Shown here: piece by piece, positions 18,208 to 27,785 of the stretch | How positions within the stretch are numbered: position 1 is the stretch's first letter | Layout: every line of letters starts with the position of its first letter | Origin: Oceanospirillum sp964342385 | GTDB taxonomy: Bacteria; Pseudomonadota; Gammaproteobacteria; Pseudomonadales; Halomonadaceae | Length of the DNA stretch: 64,000 bases | Reading direction: 5' to 3' | Assembly: GCA_964342385.1 (NCBI GenBank) | Contig: CAYFGP010000002.1 | Location: 62,001 to 126,000 of the forward strand | The notes under the pieces: generated by a model | What the model was told of the DNA's origin: nothing | What the model saw: the letters and a program-made list of their open reading frames with translations, nothing else | The model's database searches: none | Program-made: the position numbers and the translations under genes

Positions 18208-18393
18208 TGTCGCTGAATAACTCCCTAACTGTCGTGTTAGACCTGATCGTGCCTGTGTCTTCTAATATGTAATGTGGACACTTTAGTCACGGTCAGCAAT
18301 TATGCTTTGGCAGCGTACCCTTGATTGATGACAGCCTTTATTCAGCGTTGGCAGAAACCAACGCGGCTCATTTTTCTTAGAAATCAATCAATA

Positions 18394-18482
18394 CACGCTA
18401 ATACAAAAGTGTTTTGATATTCTTAGACCGACGACTGAAGAATACAGCCATCGGCTAAAGAGATACTTTTGTGTCAGTGCTT
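18394..18482 (-). repeat. Palindromic 3'-flank element, copy A
   Basis: This copy of an approximately 88-bp imperfect palindrome occurs three times in the window (see 31631-31718 and 33841-33927). The outer arms contain ACACAAAAGT/ACTTTTGTGT and the inner arms are variants of TTAGCCAATGGCT/AGCCATTGGCTAA. Here it lies 54 bp past the nqrM stop, in the same orientation relative to nqrM as the other copies are to mfd and the chemoreceptor gene. The rest of the 329-bp gap to sthA shows nothing recognisable. Confidence 0.75.
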
Positions 18483-18536
18483 AAACTGCCAAAGCTATTT
18501 GGCCTGTGTAATTATTATTGCTTCGTTATTTTGAAC

Positions 18537-18797
18537 TTATTTCTTCTGTTGATCATTCTGCGTTGCATCATAAGCCAGATCCATATTCATCTCAGCTTTG
18601 GCTTTGCCCGCTTTTTTCTCTTGTTCCGTTTCGCAGATTTCCTTATCGCCACCGCAGATATCGCAGTCTCCCACCATACCGATAGCACTCATGCCACCGC
18701 AAGAGCCTGCAATCGGTTTACGACCAAAGAGTACACCTACAGCCATACCTGTCATCAGTAGGCCTACTACGATTACAGCAAGAATAATTGTGGTCAT
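18537..18797 (-). CDS. nqrM: Na+-NQR maturation protein NqrM
   Basis: NqrM is a small membrane protein required for assembly of the Na+-translocating NADH:quinone reductase, probably by delivering iron to the NqrD/NqrE site. The 86 residues show one N-terminal membrane helix, GRKPIAGSCGGM and a cysteine-rich GDCDICGG segment, the family hallmark. It lies 31 bp after apbE at the end of the nqr cluster. Confidence 0.95.
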   Translation of the reverse strand: MTTIILAVIVVGLLMTGMAVGVLFGRKPIAGSCGGMSAIGMVGDCDICGGDKEICETEQEKKAGKAKAEMNMDLAYDATQNDQQKK

Positions 18798-18828
18798 ATT
18801 TCTGCCTCGTTTATCTCAAAGTTTGCAA

Positions 18829-19842
18829 TTATTGAATCTGTGCCAGTTCAGTAAACTGTTGTGTTTGCTGAACACTGAATTCTGAACCACTTTTGACCAG
18901 CATATAGACCGCAAGTTTATTTTCTTCAGCAAACTGCAGGCCTTTTTCCGGTCCCATCACCATCAAAGTGGTCGCTAATGCATCGGCTAATGCACAGGAC
19001 TCATGCAGTACAGTGACTGACGCCAACTTGTGGTTGATTGGACGACCGGTTGCCGGGTCAAGGGTATGCGAGAAACGCTGACCATCCTGTTCAAAGTAGT
19101 TTCTGTAACTACCTGATGTGGCAACTGCAATATCGGTAATACCGATCACGCTCTGTACCACCTGGCCATCAGAAATGGGCTTCTCTATAGCAATACGCCA
19201 GCGGCTGTTATCCGGTTTCAAACCACTGACACGAATCTCACCACCGACTTCAACCAGAAAGGCGTTATAACCCTGCTGTTTCAGATAATCGGCTACCTGA
19301 TCGACACCATAACCTTTGGCAATGGCGGAGAGATCCAGGTAAATATCTTTTGATTTATTCAGCTGGTAGTCACCATCGGCCAGCATCTTCAATGCCACAG
19401 ACTGATAACCCACACGCTGGAACGCTTTTTCCAGTGCTGCCTCATCCGGCTGACGATCCGGTCTTAAGTCAGGACCAAAACCCCAGAGATTGACCAGAGG
19501 ACCCACGGTTGGATCAAACGCCCCCTGACTGTCTTGCGCTAGCTTCAGGGCTTCACTGACGACAAAACCGGTATCTGAAGAGACACGCAGAGCTTCACCG
19601 GCAGGCAATTTATTAAAACGGGATAATTCAGAGTCTGGTTTATAGGTGGACATCTTACGGTCCACGTCTATCAGCACCTGATGCATGCCGTCAGCTAACT
19701 GCTGAATACGCTCTTTTTCCGGTTTCATCACCACGGTGACATTATAGGTCGTACCCATAATATGGCCGGAAAACTTTTGCGCGACAGGCGAGGAATCACA
19801 CCCGGTAAGTAAGAGAGAAACAACAAGAAGGGCCAGTCCCAT
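18829..19842 (-). CDS. apbE: FAD:protein FMN transferase (NQR flavinylation)
   Basis: ApbE transfers FMN from FAD onto threonines of NqrB and NqrC. From ATG 19842 the protein has 338 residues with a lipoprotein signal peptide (LLLTGC, Cys15), MGTTYNVTV, the DLSAIAKGYGVDQVADYL block, VGGEIRVSG and the C-terminal FSHTLDPATGRPINH. A GTG at 19968 gives a longer frame, but it would place 42 odd residues ahead of the lipobox and code across two hairpins; AGGAAGGG about 10 bases before 19842 supports the shorter form. Confidence 0.92.
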   Translation of the reverse strand: MGLALLVVSLLLTGCDSSPVAQKFSGHIMGTTYNVTVVMKPEKERIQQLADGMHQVLIDVDRKMSTYKPDSELSRFNKLPAGEALRVSSDTGFVVSEALKLAQDSQGAFDPTVGPLVNLWGFGPDLRPDRQPDEAALEKAFQRVGYQSVALKMLADGDYQLNKSKDIYLDLSAIAKGYGVDQVADYLKQQGYNAFLVEVGGEIRVSGLKPDNSRWRIAIEKPISDGQVVQSVIGITDIAVATSGSYRNYFEQDGQRFSHTLDPATGRPINHKLASVTVLHESCALADALATTLMVMGPEKGLQFAEENKLAVYMLVKSGSEFSVQQTQQFTELAQIQ

Positions 19843-19919
19843 AAGAACCGGCCCTTCCTGACGACCCGCGGGTTTAACACGACGTGTAAAACCTCGGGTA
19901 ATAATGTCGAGCACAGGAG

Positions 19920-19964
19920 CCATCCCCATAAAGGGGATGGTCCGTGCAGCAAAGTTTTTGCTGC
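19920..19964 (-). promoter_or_regulatory. Twin hairpins between nqrF and apbE
   Basis: Two hairpins follow the nqrF stop: GCAGCAAA/TTTGCTGC (19946-19964, 3-nt loop) and CCATCCCC/GGGGATGG (19920-19940, 5-nt loop). Neither has a T run, so they look like mRNA processing or stability elements that could set apbE-nqrM expression relative to the nqr subunits. Confidence 0.55.
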
Positions 19965-19971
19965 TCACCGC

Positions 19972-21201
19972 TTAACCACCGAAGTCATCAAGCAGGATGT
20001 TTTCACGCTCTACACCCAGATTCAGCAGCATTTGAATAACAGCCGCGTTCATCATAGGTGGTCCACACATGTAGTACTCACAATCTTCAGGCGCTTCGTG
20101 GTCCTTCAGATAGTTTTCGTACAGTACGTTGTGGATAAAGCCAGTGTAACCGTCCCAGTTGTCCTCTGGCAGAGGATCAGACAGGGCCAGGTGCCACTTG
20201 AAGTTATCATTCTCTTCCTGCAGCTGATCAAACTCTTCTACGTAGAAGGCTTCACGCATAGAACGTGCACCATACCAGAAGGAGATCTTACGCTTGGAGT
20301 TCAAACGCTTCAGCTGATCGAAGATGTGGGAACGCATAGGCGCCATACCCGCACCACCACCGACAAATACCATCTCGTTATCGGTCTCACGGGCGAAGAA
20401 CTCACCAAATGGACCCGATACAGTGATCTTGTCGCCTTCTTTCAGGCTGAATACGTAAGAAGACATCTGACCTGGTGGCAGATCATCACGACCCGGAGGT
20501 GGTGAAGCGATACGGATATTGAACTTAACAATACCTTTCTCTTCCGGGTAGTTCGCCATGGAGTATGCACGGATGATCGTCTCATCAACCTTAGATACGT
20601 ACTTCCAGATATCGAACTTATCCCAATCCGGGTGATATTCTTCACCGATATCGAAGTCTTTGTAGTGTACTTCGTGCGGCGGTACTTCCAGCTGAACGTA
20701 ACCACCGGCACGGAAGTCAACGTTTTCACCTTCAGGCAGACGCAGGGTCAGCTCTTTAATGAAGGTCGCTACGTTATCGTTAGACTCAACCGTACACTCC
20801 CACTTCTTCACACCGAAGACGTCGGCTTCAACTTCTACTTCCATGTCCTGTTTAACAGGAACCTGGCAAGACAGACGCCAGCCTTCTTTTCTCTCACCCA
20901 TAGTGAAGTGAGATTCCTCAGTTGGCAGGATAGAACCACCACCTTCGGAAACGATACATTTACACTGGGCGCAAGAACCACCACCACCACATGCGGATGA
21001 CAGGAAGATATCGTTTGCGGCCAGGGTCTGCAGCAGTTTACCACCAGCAGGGGTGGTAATTTTCTGCTCCCCATTAATGGTTACAGTGACATCGCCACTG
21101 TTAACCAGCTTGCTGCGTGCAGCTAGAATCACCAGTACCAGAGATACTACTACAATGGTGAACATAACCACGCCCAGCACAATAAGTTGTGAATCAACCA
21201 T
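19972..21201 (-). CDS. nqrF: Na+-NQR subunit F
   Basis: NqrF is the NADH-oxidising input module of the Na+ pump. It has an N-terminal membrane anchor (about 5-27), a 2Fe-2S ferredoxin domain with Cys71, Cys77, Cys80 and Cys112, an FAD domain with RAYSMANYPEEKG and a C-terminal NADH-binding domain (VFVGGGAGMAPMRSH; CEYYMCGPPMM). The length of 409 residues is usual. It is the last structural nqr subunit before apbE. Confidence 0.97.
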   Translation of the reverse strand: MVDSQLIVLGVVMFTIVVVSLVLVILAARSKLVNSGDVTVTINGEQKITTPAGGKLLQTLAANDIFLSSACGGGGSCAQCKCIVSEGGGSILPTEESHFTMGERKEGWRLSCQVPVKQDMEVEVEADVFGVKKWECTVESNDNVATFIKELTLRLPEGENVDFRAGGYVQLEVPPHEVHYKDFDIGEEYHPDWDKFDIWKYVSKVDETIIRAYSMANYPEEKGIVKFNIRIASPPPGRDDLPPGQMSSYVFSLKEGDKITVSGPFGEFFARETDNEMVFVGGGAGMAPMRSHIFDQLKRLNSKRKISFWYGARSMREAFYVEEFDQLQEENDNFKWHLALSDPLPEDNWDGYTGFIHNVLYENYLKDHEAPEDCEYYMCGPPMMNAAVIQMLLNLGVERENILLDDFGG

Positions 21202-21240
21202 GTTCTGAACCTTTTTGTTCTAAGTTTCCGTCAACTGCGA

Positions 21241-21861
21241 TTACAGCTGTACGCCTGAGAAGGACATAAAGCCCAGGGACATCAGACCTACAGTCACGAA
21301 AGTGATACCCAGACCTTCCAGGCCTTTAGGCACATCACTGTATTTCAGTTTTTCACGGATACCCGCCAGCGCAACAATCGCCAGCGCCCAACCGATACCA
21401 GCACCAGCACCATATACCACAGACTCTGCGAAGTTGTAGTCACGCTCTGCCATAAACAGAGACGCACCCAGAATCGCACAGTTCACAGTAATCAGCGGCA
21501 GGAATACACCCAGCGCGTTATAGAGTGCAGGTACAAACTTATCGAGGAACATCTCCAGGATCTGTACCATCGCCGCGATTACGCCGATGTAGCTCAGATA
21601 CCCCAGGAAGCTCAGATCGATGGACTCAGCACCTTCCATGCCCGTCCAGGTCAGTGCGCCTTCACGCAGCAGGTTGTTATAGATCAGGTTGTTTACCGGT
21701 ACGGTAATCACCAGTACTACAACAACGGCAATACCCAGACCCAGTGCAGCTTCGATCTTTTTCGAAACCGCCAGGAAGGTACACATACCCAGGAAGAAAG
21801 CCAGGGCCATGTTTTCAACAAATACCGCCTTAACCAGAAGGCTTAAGTAGTATTCAAACAT
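21241..21861 (-). CDS. nqrE: Na+-NQR subunit E
   Basis: NqrE is a six-helix membrane subunit that with NqrD houses an iron centre within the membrane. It begins MFEYYLSLLVKAVFVENMALAFFLGMC and contains the TVNCAILGASLF segment with the iron-ligand cysteine. The length of 206 residues (Vibrio NqrE has 198) is close to standard. The ATG overlaps the nqrD stop by one base. Confidence 0.97.
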   Translation of the reverse strand: MFEYYLSLLVKAVFVENMALAFFLGMCTFLAVSKKIEAALGLGIAVVVVLVITVPVNNLIYNNLLREGALTWTGMEGAESIDLSFLGYLSYIGVIAAMVQILEMFLDKFVPALYNALGVFLPLITVNCAILGASLFMAERDYNFAESVVYGAGAGIGWALAIVALAGIREKLKYSDVPKGLEGLGITFVTVGLMSLGFMSFSGVQL

Positions 21862-22526
21862 TATACGGCCTCCTTAGCCTGAGTGTTTGGACAGATCTTG
21901 AACTCTGCCGCTTCATTCTGCGCCGGCTGATAGGTACGGATCAGCCAGATAAAGCCCGCAATGATGAAGAAAGCAGATGGAGGCAGCAGCATCATACCGT
22001 TTGGTAAATACCAGCCACCGTCGTTCACTTTTTCCAGCAACTGGATGCCGAACAGGCTACCAGAACCAAACAGCTCACGAATGAAGCCAACAAACAGCAG
22101 AACTACGGTGTAACCCAGACCGTTACCGATACCATCGATGAAGCTCATGGTTGGGCCATTTTTCATGGCGTAAGCTTCAGCACGACCCATTACGATACAG
22201 TTGGTAATAATCAGACCAACAAATACCGACAGCTGCTTACTGGTTTCGTAAGCGTACGCTTTCAGTACCTGGTCTACTACGATTACCAGAGACGCAATAA
22301 TAGTCATCTGTACGATAATACGGATGCTGTTCGGGATATGAGCACGGATCATGGAGATGAACATGCTCGAGAATGCCGTTACCAGACATACCGCAGCACC
22401 CATTACTACCGCAGTAGACAGGTTAGTTGTTACCGCCAGTGCGGAACAAATACCCAGAATCTGCAGTGCAATCGGGTTATTAGCGAAAATAGGGCTGGTC
22501 AGAATGCCCTTTGGAGTATCAGCCAT
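21861..22526 (-). CDS. nqrD: Na+-NQR subunit D
   Basis: NqrD is the paralogous partner of NqrE with inverted topology. It shows the LGICSALAVTTNLSTAVVMG and LIITNCIVMGRAEA motifs with the iron-ligand cysteines. The 221 residues include a short C-terminal extension. It begins 2 bp after the nqrC stop, so nqrC, nqrD and nqrE are tightly coupled. Confidence 0.97.
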   Translation of the reverse strand: MADTPKGILTSPIFANNPIALQILGICSALAVTTNLSTAVVMGAAVCLVTAFSSMFISMIRAHIPNSIRIIVQMTIIASLVIVVDQVLKAYAYETSKQLSVFVGLIITNCIVMGRAEAYAMKNGPTMSFIDGIGNGLGYTVVLLFVGFIRELFGSGSLFGIQLLEKVNDGGWYLPNGMMLLPPSAFFIIAGFIWLIRTYQPAQNEAAEFKICPNTQAKEAV

Positions 22527-22528
22527 CT

Positions 22529-23308
22529 TTATACTCCTTCCTTACGAATTTTGCTCAGGTAAGGACCAAAGCCCTCACTACCTACCCAGTACTGAACCAG
22601 GTTGCTTACACCACGGCTGGTCAGAGTTGCACCGGACAGACCGTCAACTTTGTACTCAGCACCAGAAGATGCTGGGTCAACCGCGCCTTTAATCACTTCA
22701 AGCTCAGGGCTCATGCTGCCTTCAGCAAAAACTTTCTTGCCAGGCCACAGTGCTTTCCACTTAGGGTTGTCTACTTCACCACCCAGACCCGGAGTTTCCG
22801 CGTGCTGGTAGAAGCCTAAACCGATCACAGTATTAGCATCAGACTCAAGAGCCAGGAAGCCATGCAGGGTAGACCACAGGCCGTAACCACGTACAGGCAG
22901 AATGATACGATCCAGTTTGCCTTCTTTTTCTACCAGGTAGACAGTGGCAAACTGCTCACGACGCTTGATGCCGGCAATATCTTCACTGTTAGACAGTGCT
23001 TTAGACATCGCTGGATCTTTAGCCGCTTTCAGCTGATCGTAAGCGTTAGCATCAACCGCAGTGGTGTATTCGCCAGTATTCAGGTCGATTACACGGGGTT
23101 TGATCTGGGCAAACAGCTCATCAACACTCTTGCCCGGTTCTAACAGACCTGCAGCCGCCAGAATATTGGTCTTACGGTCCAGATCCTTGTTTGCAGCCTG
23201 CTGAGACTTCAGTGCAACCGCCGCGCCGGAAACAATCACGGAGCAGACGATACACAGCAGCAGAGCTACCGTTAGCGTCTTTTTGATGGAATCGTTGCTA
23301 CTAGACAT
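22529..23308 (-). CDS. nqrC: Na+-NQR subunit C
   Basis: NqrC carries a covalently bound FMN facing the periplasm. One N-terminal membrane helix (about 12-32) is followed by the FMN-binding domain, with the SGATLTS flavinylation motif at residues 225-231; Thr228 is the expected FMN attachment site modified by ApbE. Its start overlaps nqrB by 8 bases. Confidence 0.97.
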   Translation of the reverse strand: MSSSNDSIKKTLTVALLLCIVCSVIVSGAAVALKSQQAANKDLDRKTNILAAAGLLEPGKSVDELFAQIKPRVIDLNTGEYTTAVDANAYDQLKAAKDPAMSKALSNSEDIAGIKRREQFATVYLVEKEGKLDRIILPVRGYGLWSTLHGFLALESDANTVIGLGFYQHAETPGLGGEVDNPKWKALWPGKKVFAEGSMSPELEVIKGAVDPASSGAEYKVDGLSGATLTSRGVSNLVQYWVGSEGFGPYLSKIRKEGV

Positions 23309-24503
23309 TGCGCATCATTCTCCGTTTGATGTTGGCTTGAACCACGAAGTGGTCAATAAACGGTGAAAACAGGTTAGCAAACAGAATAGCCAACATAATG
23401 CCTTCAGGGAATGCTGGGTTGATCACACGGATCATCACAGTCATTACACCGATCAATGCACCAAACCAGAACTTACCGGTGTTGGTCATAGAGGCAGATA
23501 CTGGATCCGTTGCCATGAAGAACATACCGAAAGCTACACCACCCAGGGTCAGGTGCCAGTACCAAGGCATGGCAAACATAGGGTTAGTGTCGGAACCGAT
23601 TACGTTCAGTAGAGTACTCATGGCGAACAAGCCAATCAGTACACCTGCAACAATACGCCAGGAAGCAATACGGGTTGCCAGCAGGAAGCCACCACCGATC
23701 ATAATCGCCAGTGTAGAGGTCTCACCCATGGAACCAGGCATTACACCCAGGAAGGAATCCCACCAAGTCAGCGTCTCCGCCAGGCCCGCCATGCCGTCAG
23801 CCGCAGCAACACCCAGTGCAGTTGCACCGGTGTAGCCGTCTACTGCTGTCCATACTGCATCACCAGAGATTTGCGCTGGGTATGCGAAGTACAGGAAGGC
23901 ACGACCTGCCAGAGCAGGGTTAAGGAAGTTCTTACCAGTACCACCAAAGATCTCTTTAGCAACTACAACACCGAAGCTGATGCCCAGTGCTACTTGCCAC
24001 AGAGGAATGGTTGGCGGCAGAGTCAGTGCGAACAGAATCGAGGTAACAAAGAAACCTTCGTTTACTTCGTGACCGCGCTTCATCGCGAACAGTACTTCCC
24101 AGAAACCACCCACAATAAAGGTGACCGCATAAACCGGCAGGAAGTACATCGCACCGTGGACCATATTGTCCCACAGGCTGGAAGGATCATAGCTGGAGAA
24201 AGCGGCGATAAACGCGTGACGCCAACCTTCTGCATCCACCATACCGGCTTCAGCCATTGCCATGTTCGCGTGGTAGCCCACATTCCACATACCAAAGAAC
24301 ATGGCAGGGAAAGTACACATCCACACAGTAATCATCATACGCTTCAGATCCGCACCGTCACGCACGTGAGCCGTGGTTTTGGTGGTGGAGTTTGGCGCAT
24401 AGAAGATGGTATCCACAGCTTCGTACAAGGCGTACCAGTTTTCGTACTTACCGCCTTTGTGGAAGTGTGGCTCCATGCTGTCAAGCATCTGACGCAGACC
24501 CAT
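23301..24503 (-). CDS. nqrB: Na+-NQR subunit B
   Basis: NqrB is the large membrane subunit with the Na+ channel, riboflavin and quinone sites, and a covalent FMN. The flavinylation motif TGAT is at residues 225-228 in VDGYTGATALG, so Thr228 is the acceptor. The 400 residues hold about ten helices, with GGTGKNFLNPALAGRAFL as the conserved core. The ATG overlaps the nqrA stop by one base. Confidence 0.97.
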   Translation of the reverse strand: MGLRQMLDSMEPHFHKGGKYENWYALYEAVDTIFYAPNSTTKTTAHVRDGADLKRMMITVWMCTFPAMFFGMWNVGYHANMAMAEAGMVDAEGWRHAFIAAFSSYDPSSLWDNMVHGAMYFLPVYAVTFIVGGFWEVLFAMKRGHEVNEGFFVTSILFALTLPPTIPLWQVALGISFGVVVAKEIFGGTGKNFLNPALAGRAFLYFAYPAQISGDAVWTAVDGYTGATALGVAAADGMAGLAETLTWWDSFLGVMPGSMGETSTLAIMIGGGFLLATRIASWRIVAGVLIGLFAMSTLLNVIGSDTNPMFAMPWYWHLTLGGVAFGMFFMATDPVSASMTNTGKFWFGALIGVMTVMIRVINPAFPEGIMLAILFANLFSPFIDHFVVQANIKRRMMRNV

Positions 24504-25855
24504 TAGTAACCCTCCTTCACGATATTGGTCAGGTTGTTACGCAGGATAGGACCGTACTCGTACTTACCTGGACATACGTAAGTACACAGAGCCAGATCTT
24601 CTTCGTCCAACTCCAGACAACCCAGTTGCATTGCACTTTCGATATCACCGACAACCAGTGCACGCAGCAACTGTGTTGGCAGGATATCCAGAGGCATAAC
24701 ACGCTCGTAAGAACCTACGGGTACCATGGCACGCTCAGAACCGTTGGTATTGGTTGTTGGAGCATAATTAGTCAAACCAAACAGCTTGGATACGTAGATG
24801 TTCAGCATGGAGTGCTTGTCTTTACCAGGAGACATCCACCCCATGAACTCACGGTAATTGCCTTCTCTCAGTACACTCACTTGGGTATCGTAACGACCCA
24901 GGAAGGAGAAAGCGCCTTCCGCCGTACGACCACCAAAGACAGAACCAGAGATCAGACGCACTTTGGAACGCTCTGATACTTCACTGGAAGACAGATCTTC
25001 CAGGCTGGCACCGACACGGGTTTTCACCAGACGTGGATTTTTCGCTTCCGGACCTGCCAGAGCAACCACGCGGTCAACGTTCAGTTCACCGTTCTGGAAC
25101 AGAGCGCCTACGGCGACAACGTCCTGATAACCGATGGTCCAAACCGTCTTGGAGATGCTAACTGGATCCAGGTGGTGAATATGAGTGCCCGCCAGACCTG
25201 CTGGGTGCGGACCTTCAAACTCTTCTACCACAACAGAGCCACCGGCCTGTGCTGGAATAGAGGCACCGCCCGCTTTACAGACAAATACTTTGCCATCAGT
25301 CAGCTTGGACAGTACTTCCAGACCCGCCTGGAAATCACTCTCCTGACCTTGCAGCACTACTGCAGGATCAGCCGCCAGAGGATTAGTATCCATTGCGGTT
25401 ACGAAGATAGAGTTAGGAGTAGAACCCGGTGCAGGTACACGGCTAAAAGGACGTGCACGCAGTGTGGTCCACAGGCCTGATTCGATCAGGTTTTCCTGAA
25501 CCTTGTCGCGACCCAGTGCAGCCAGCTCATGCTGACCGTACTTGGCAAACTGAACCTTTTCTTCCTGGTCAGCTACCTTGATCACAACGGACTGCAAAAC
25601 ACGACGCTCACCACGGTTAACGGCGATTACCTCACCGGCCGCTGGCGCTGTGTATTTTACACCTGGGGTCTTTTTGTCGCTGAAGAGCTCTTGACCTAGT
25701 TTAACCTGGTCGCCGACACGCACTGCCATAGTAGGCTTCATGCCTACATAGTCAGGGCCAACCACGGCAACCGAGCGCACCGGCTTAGCATTATCAATGC
25801 TTTGCTTTGGCGCCCCGGCTAAAGGTAGATCAAGGCCACGTTTGATTGTAATCAT
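24503..25855 (-). CDS. nqrA: Na+-NQR subunit A
   Basis: NqrA is the soluble cytoplasmic subunit of the sodium pump, implicated in ubiquinone interaction. It starts MITIKRGLDLPLAGAPKQ and has the family's barrel-sandwich-like N-terminus and the C-terminal CTYVCPGKYEYGPILR segment. The length of 450 residues is usual. As the first gene of nqrABCDEF-apbE-nqrM it must be preceded by the operon promoter. Confidence 0.97.
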   Translation of the reverse strand: MITIKRGLDLPLAGAPKQSIDNAKPVRSVAVVGPDYVGMKPTMAVRVGDQVKLGQELFSDKKTPGVKYTAPAAGEVIAVNRGERRVLQSVVIKVADQEEKVQFAKYGQHELAALGRDKVQENLIESGLWTTLRARPFSRVPAPGSTPNSIFVTAMDTNPLAADPAVVLQGQESDFQAGLEVLSKLTDGKVFVCKAGGASIPAQAGGSVVVEEFEGPHPAGLAGTHIHHLDPVSISKTVWTIGYQDVVAVGALFQNGELNVDRVVALAGPEAKNPRLVKTRVGASLEDLSSSEVSERSKVRLISGSVFGGRTAEGAFSFLGRYDTQVSVLREGNYREFMGWMSPGKDKHSMLNIYVSKLFGLTNYAPTTNTNGSERAMVPVGSYERVMPLDILPTQLLRALVVGDIESAMQLGCLELDEEDLALCTYVCPGKYEYGPILRNNLTNIVKEGY

Positions 25856-26187
25856 ACGTCTCGCCCAATCACTTAGTTATTATTTAGAAAATAAAACGAA
25901 ATCCAACTCATGATGCGATGCATCACAAGCCAAAAAATTCTTTTGCCACAGCCTTTTTGAAACTGTTTTTCGCGTATCCTGGGCCTGCCCACCCGGATCG
26001 CTCCCCAAAATCGCACATATTATAAAGACCTGATTACGGCATTGCCACTGACTACCGAGACATTTTGCCGCACTTATGGGCTCAAAAAATGTTTCTCTGA
26101 TCCCTACGGGAATGAAATGGGGCTATCTTCTGAAAAAATCTGATATATCTCAAAAAAAGTGCGACTTTTTGCAAATAAAAAAAGTTC
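25856..26187 (-). promoter_or_regulatory. Upstream region of the nqr operon
   Basis: This gene-free stretch lies between the gap terminator and nqrA. On minus a weak promoter candidate is TTGGAT (25901-25906) with AATAAT (25879-25884), 16 bp apart; the -10 matches well and the -35 poorly. The segment also holds a GATGCATC-type palindrome at about 25912-25923. A 67-codon open frame on plus at 26076-26279 runs through the neighbouring terminator and is rejected. Confidence 0.3.
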
Positions 26188-26222
26188 ATAAAAAAAGCCC
26201 ATACGACAAGCATATGGGCTTT
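26188..26222 (-). terminator. Terminator after the gap gene
   Basis: A 10-bp stem AAAGCCCATA/TATGGGCTTT (26194-26203 with 26213-26222) reads on minus into a run of seven T. It sits about 120 bp past the gap stop, upstream of the nqrA leader, and separates the two transcription units. Confidence 0.85.
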
Positions 26223-26339
26223 ATACAATCAGATAGCGTTCAGATCACTTACGCGAACGTCTTAGAGACAAATCGCTAACGCCTAACAGATCAGCAAAAA
26301 ATACCTGAAAAACGTTAAGTGAGACGCTAAATGTTCAGA

Positions 26340-27785
26340 TTAACGCGCTGGGAAGTGCTGAAACTGAACATTAGAGATCTGTTGCAGGATGCGAACAACC
26401 TGACAGCTGTAACCAAACTCGTTGTCGTACCATACGTACAGAACCGCTTGCTTACCGCTAACGATAGTTGCTTCACCATCAACGATACCCGCGTGACGGT
26501 TACCAACGAAGTCAGAAGAAACCACTTCAGGAGAACGCACGTAATCAATCTGCTTCTGCAGACCAGAGTGCAGAGACGCATCACGCAGGTAATCGTTGAT
26601 CTCTTCCACTGAAGTTTCTTTTTCCAGTGTCAGATTCAGGATCGCCATGGAAACGTTTGGCGTAGGAACACGGATCGCATTACCCGTCAGCTTACCTTTC
26701 AGAGAAGGCAGTGCTTTTGCGGCTGCAGACGCTGCACCAGTTTCAGTGATAACCATGTTCAGCGGGGCAGAACGACCACGACGCTTCGCTTTATGGAAGT
26801 TGTCAATCAGGTTCTGGTCGTTAGTGAAAGCGTGAACAGTTTCAACATGGCCATGTACCACACCAAACTTGTCTTCAACTGCTTTCAGCACAGGAACGAT
26901 AGCGTTGGTGGTACAAGATGCTGCAGACAGGATCTTGTCGTCATCACCGATGATATCGCTGTTGATACCGTGAACGATGTTTTTCAGGTCGCCTTTACCA
27001 GGAGCCGTCAGCAGTACGCGGGATGCGCCATTACATGCCAGGTGCTGACCCAGACCGTCTTCGTCACGCCACATACCCGTGTTATCAACAACAATCGCGT
27101 CGTTGATACCGTAAGTGGTGTAATCTACTTCAGCAGGAGAGTTTGCGTAGATCATCTGAACGTAGTTACCGTTGATGATCAGTGCTTTTGCATCTTCGTC
27201 AACTGCGATAGTACCTTGGAAAGAACCGTGTACAGAGTCACGACGCAGCAGGCTGGCACGTTTCTGCAGATCACCTTCTTTACCACCACGTACTACGATA
27301 GCGCGCAGACGCAGTTTGTTACCGCCACCGGCTTTCTCAACCAGGATACGGGCCAGCAGACGACCGATACGACCGAAACCGTACAGTACAACGTCTTTGT
27401 AACCGTCATCAGCACCGTCTTGGTGTTGATCAACAGCACTTTCCAGCTCTTTACGCAGGAAGGCTTCCAGATCGCCACCTTCTGCTTTGAACTTAACAGC
27501 CAGCTTGCCGATATCAACGTGAGCAGGACCCAGGTTCAGACGAGCCATAGTCTCAAGAATAGGGTGAGTGTCACGAACAGACAGTTCAGTGCCTTCTACC
27601 TGGCGTACGAAACGGTGATCCTTCATGATGCGAATCACAGACTGATTCACCATGGCACGGCCATACAATGAAGTTACAACATTGTTATTACGATACAGCT
27701 GACCAATCAGCGGAATCATTGCCTCTGCCAGAGCTTCACGCTCCTGCCAATCCTGGAAACAGTTATCAAGTACTTCTTGACTCAC
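26340..27785 (-). CDS. gap: Glyceraldehyde-3-phosphate dehydrogenase, N-terminally extended
   Basis: The enzyme interconverts glyceraldehyde 3-phosphate and 1,3-bisphosphoglycerate with NAD(P). The catalytic domain begins about residue 130 with the dinucleotide motif LYGFGRIGRL; the active cysteine is in SAASCTTNA (Cys291). About 130 extra N-terminal residues precede it, a form known next to mfd and nqr in Pseudomonas-type genomes. A GTG at 27797 extends the frame, but GAGG lies 6 bases before GTG 27785 and the family N-terminus fits this start, giving 481 residues. mfd is divergent. Confidence 0.93.
   Translation of the reverse strand: MSQEVLDNCFQDWQEREALAEAMIPLIGQLYRNNNVVTSLYGRAMVNQSVIRIMKDHRFVRQVEGTELSVRDTHPILETMARLNLGPAHVDIGKLAVKFKAEGGDLEAFLRKELESAVDQHQDGADDGYKDVVLYGFGRIGRLLARILVEKAGGGNKLRLRAIVVRGGKEGDLQKRASLLRRDSVHGSFQGTIAVDEDAKALIINGNYVQMIYANSPAEVDYTTYGINDAIVVDNTGMWRDEDGLGQHLACNGASRVLLTAPGKGDLKNIVHGINSDIIGDDDKILSAASCTTNAIVPVLKAVEDKFGVVHGHVETVHAFTNDQNLIDNFHKAKRRGRSAPLNMVITETGAASAAAKALPSLKGKLTGNAIRVPTPNVSMAILNLTLEKETSVEEINDYLRDASLHSGLQKQIDYVRSPEVVSSDFVGNRHAGIVDGEATIVSGKQAVLYVWYDNEFGYSCQVVRILQQISNVQFQHFPAR

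Noticed and set aside
24392..24976. 194-codon plus-strand frame opposite nqrA/nqrB
   Set aside because: Long only because it lies antisense to conserved nqr genes; Thr/Gln/His-rich composition is characteristic of such shadows.
26076..26279. 67-codon plus-strand frame in the gap-nqrA intergenic region
   Set aside because: It spans the gap terminator hairpin and its T/A runs, so coding is unlikely.
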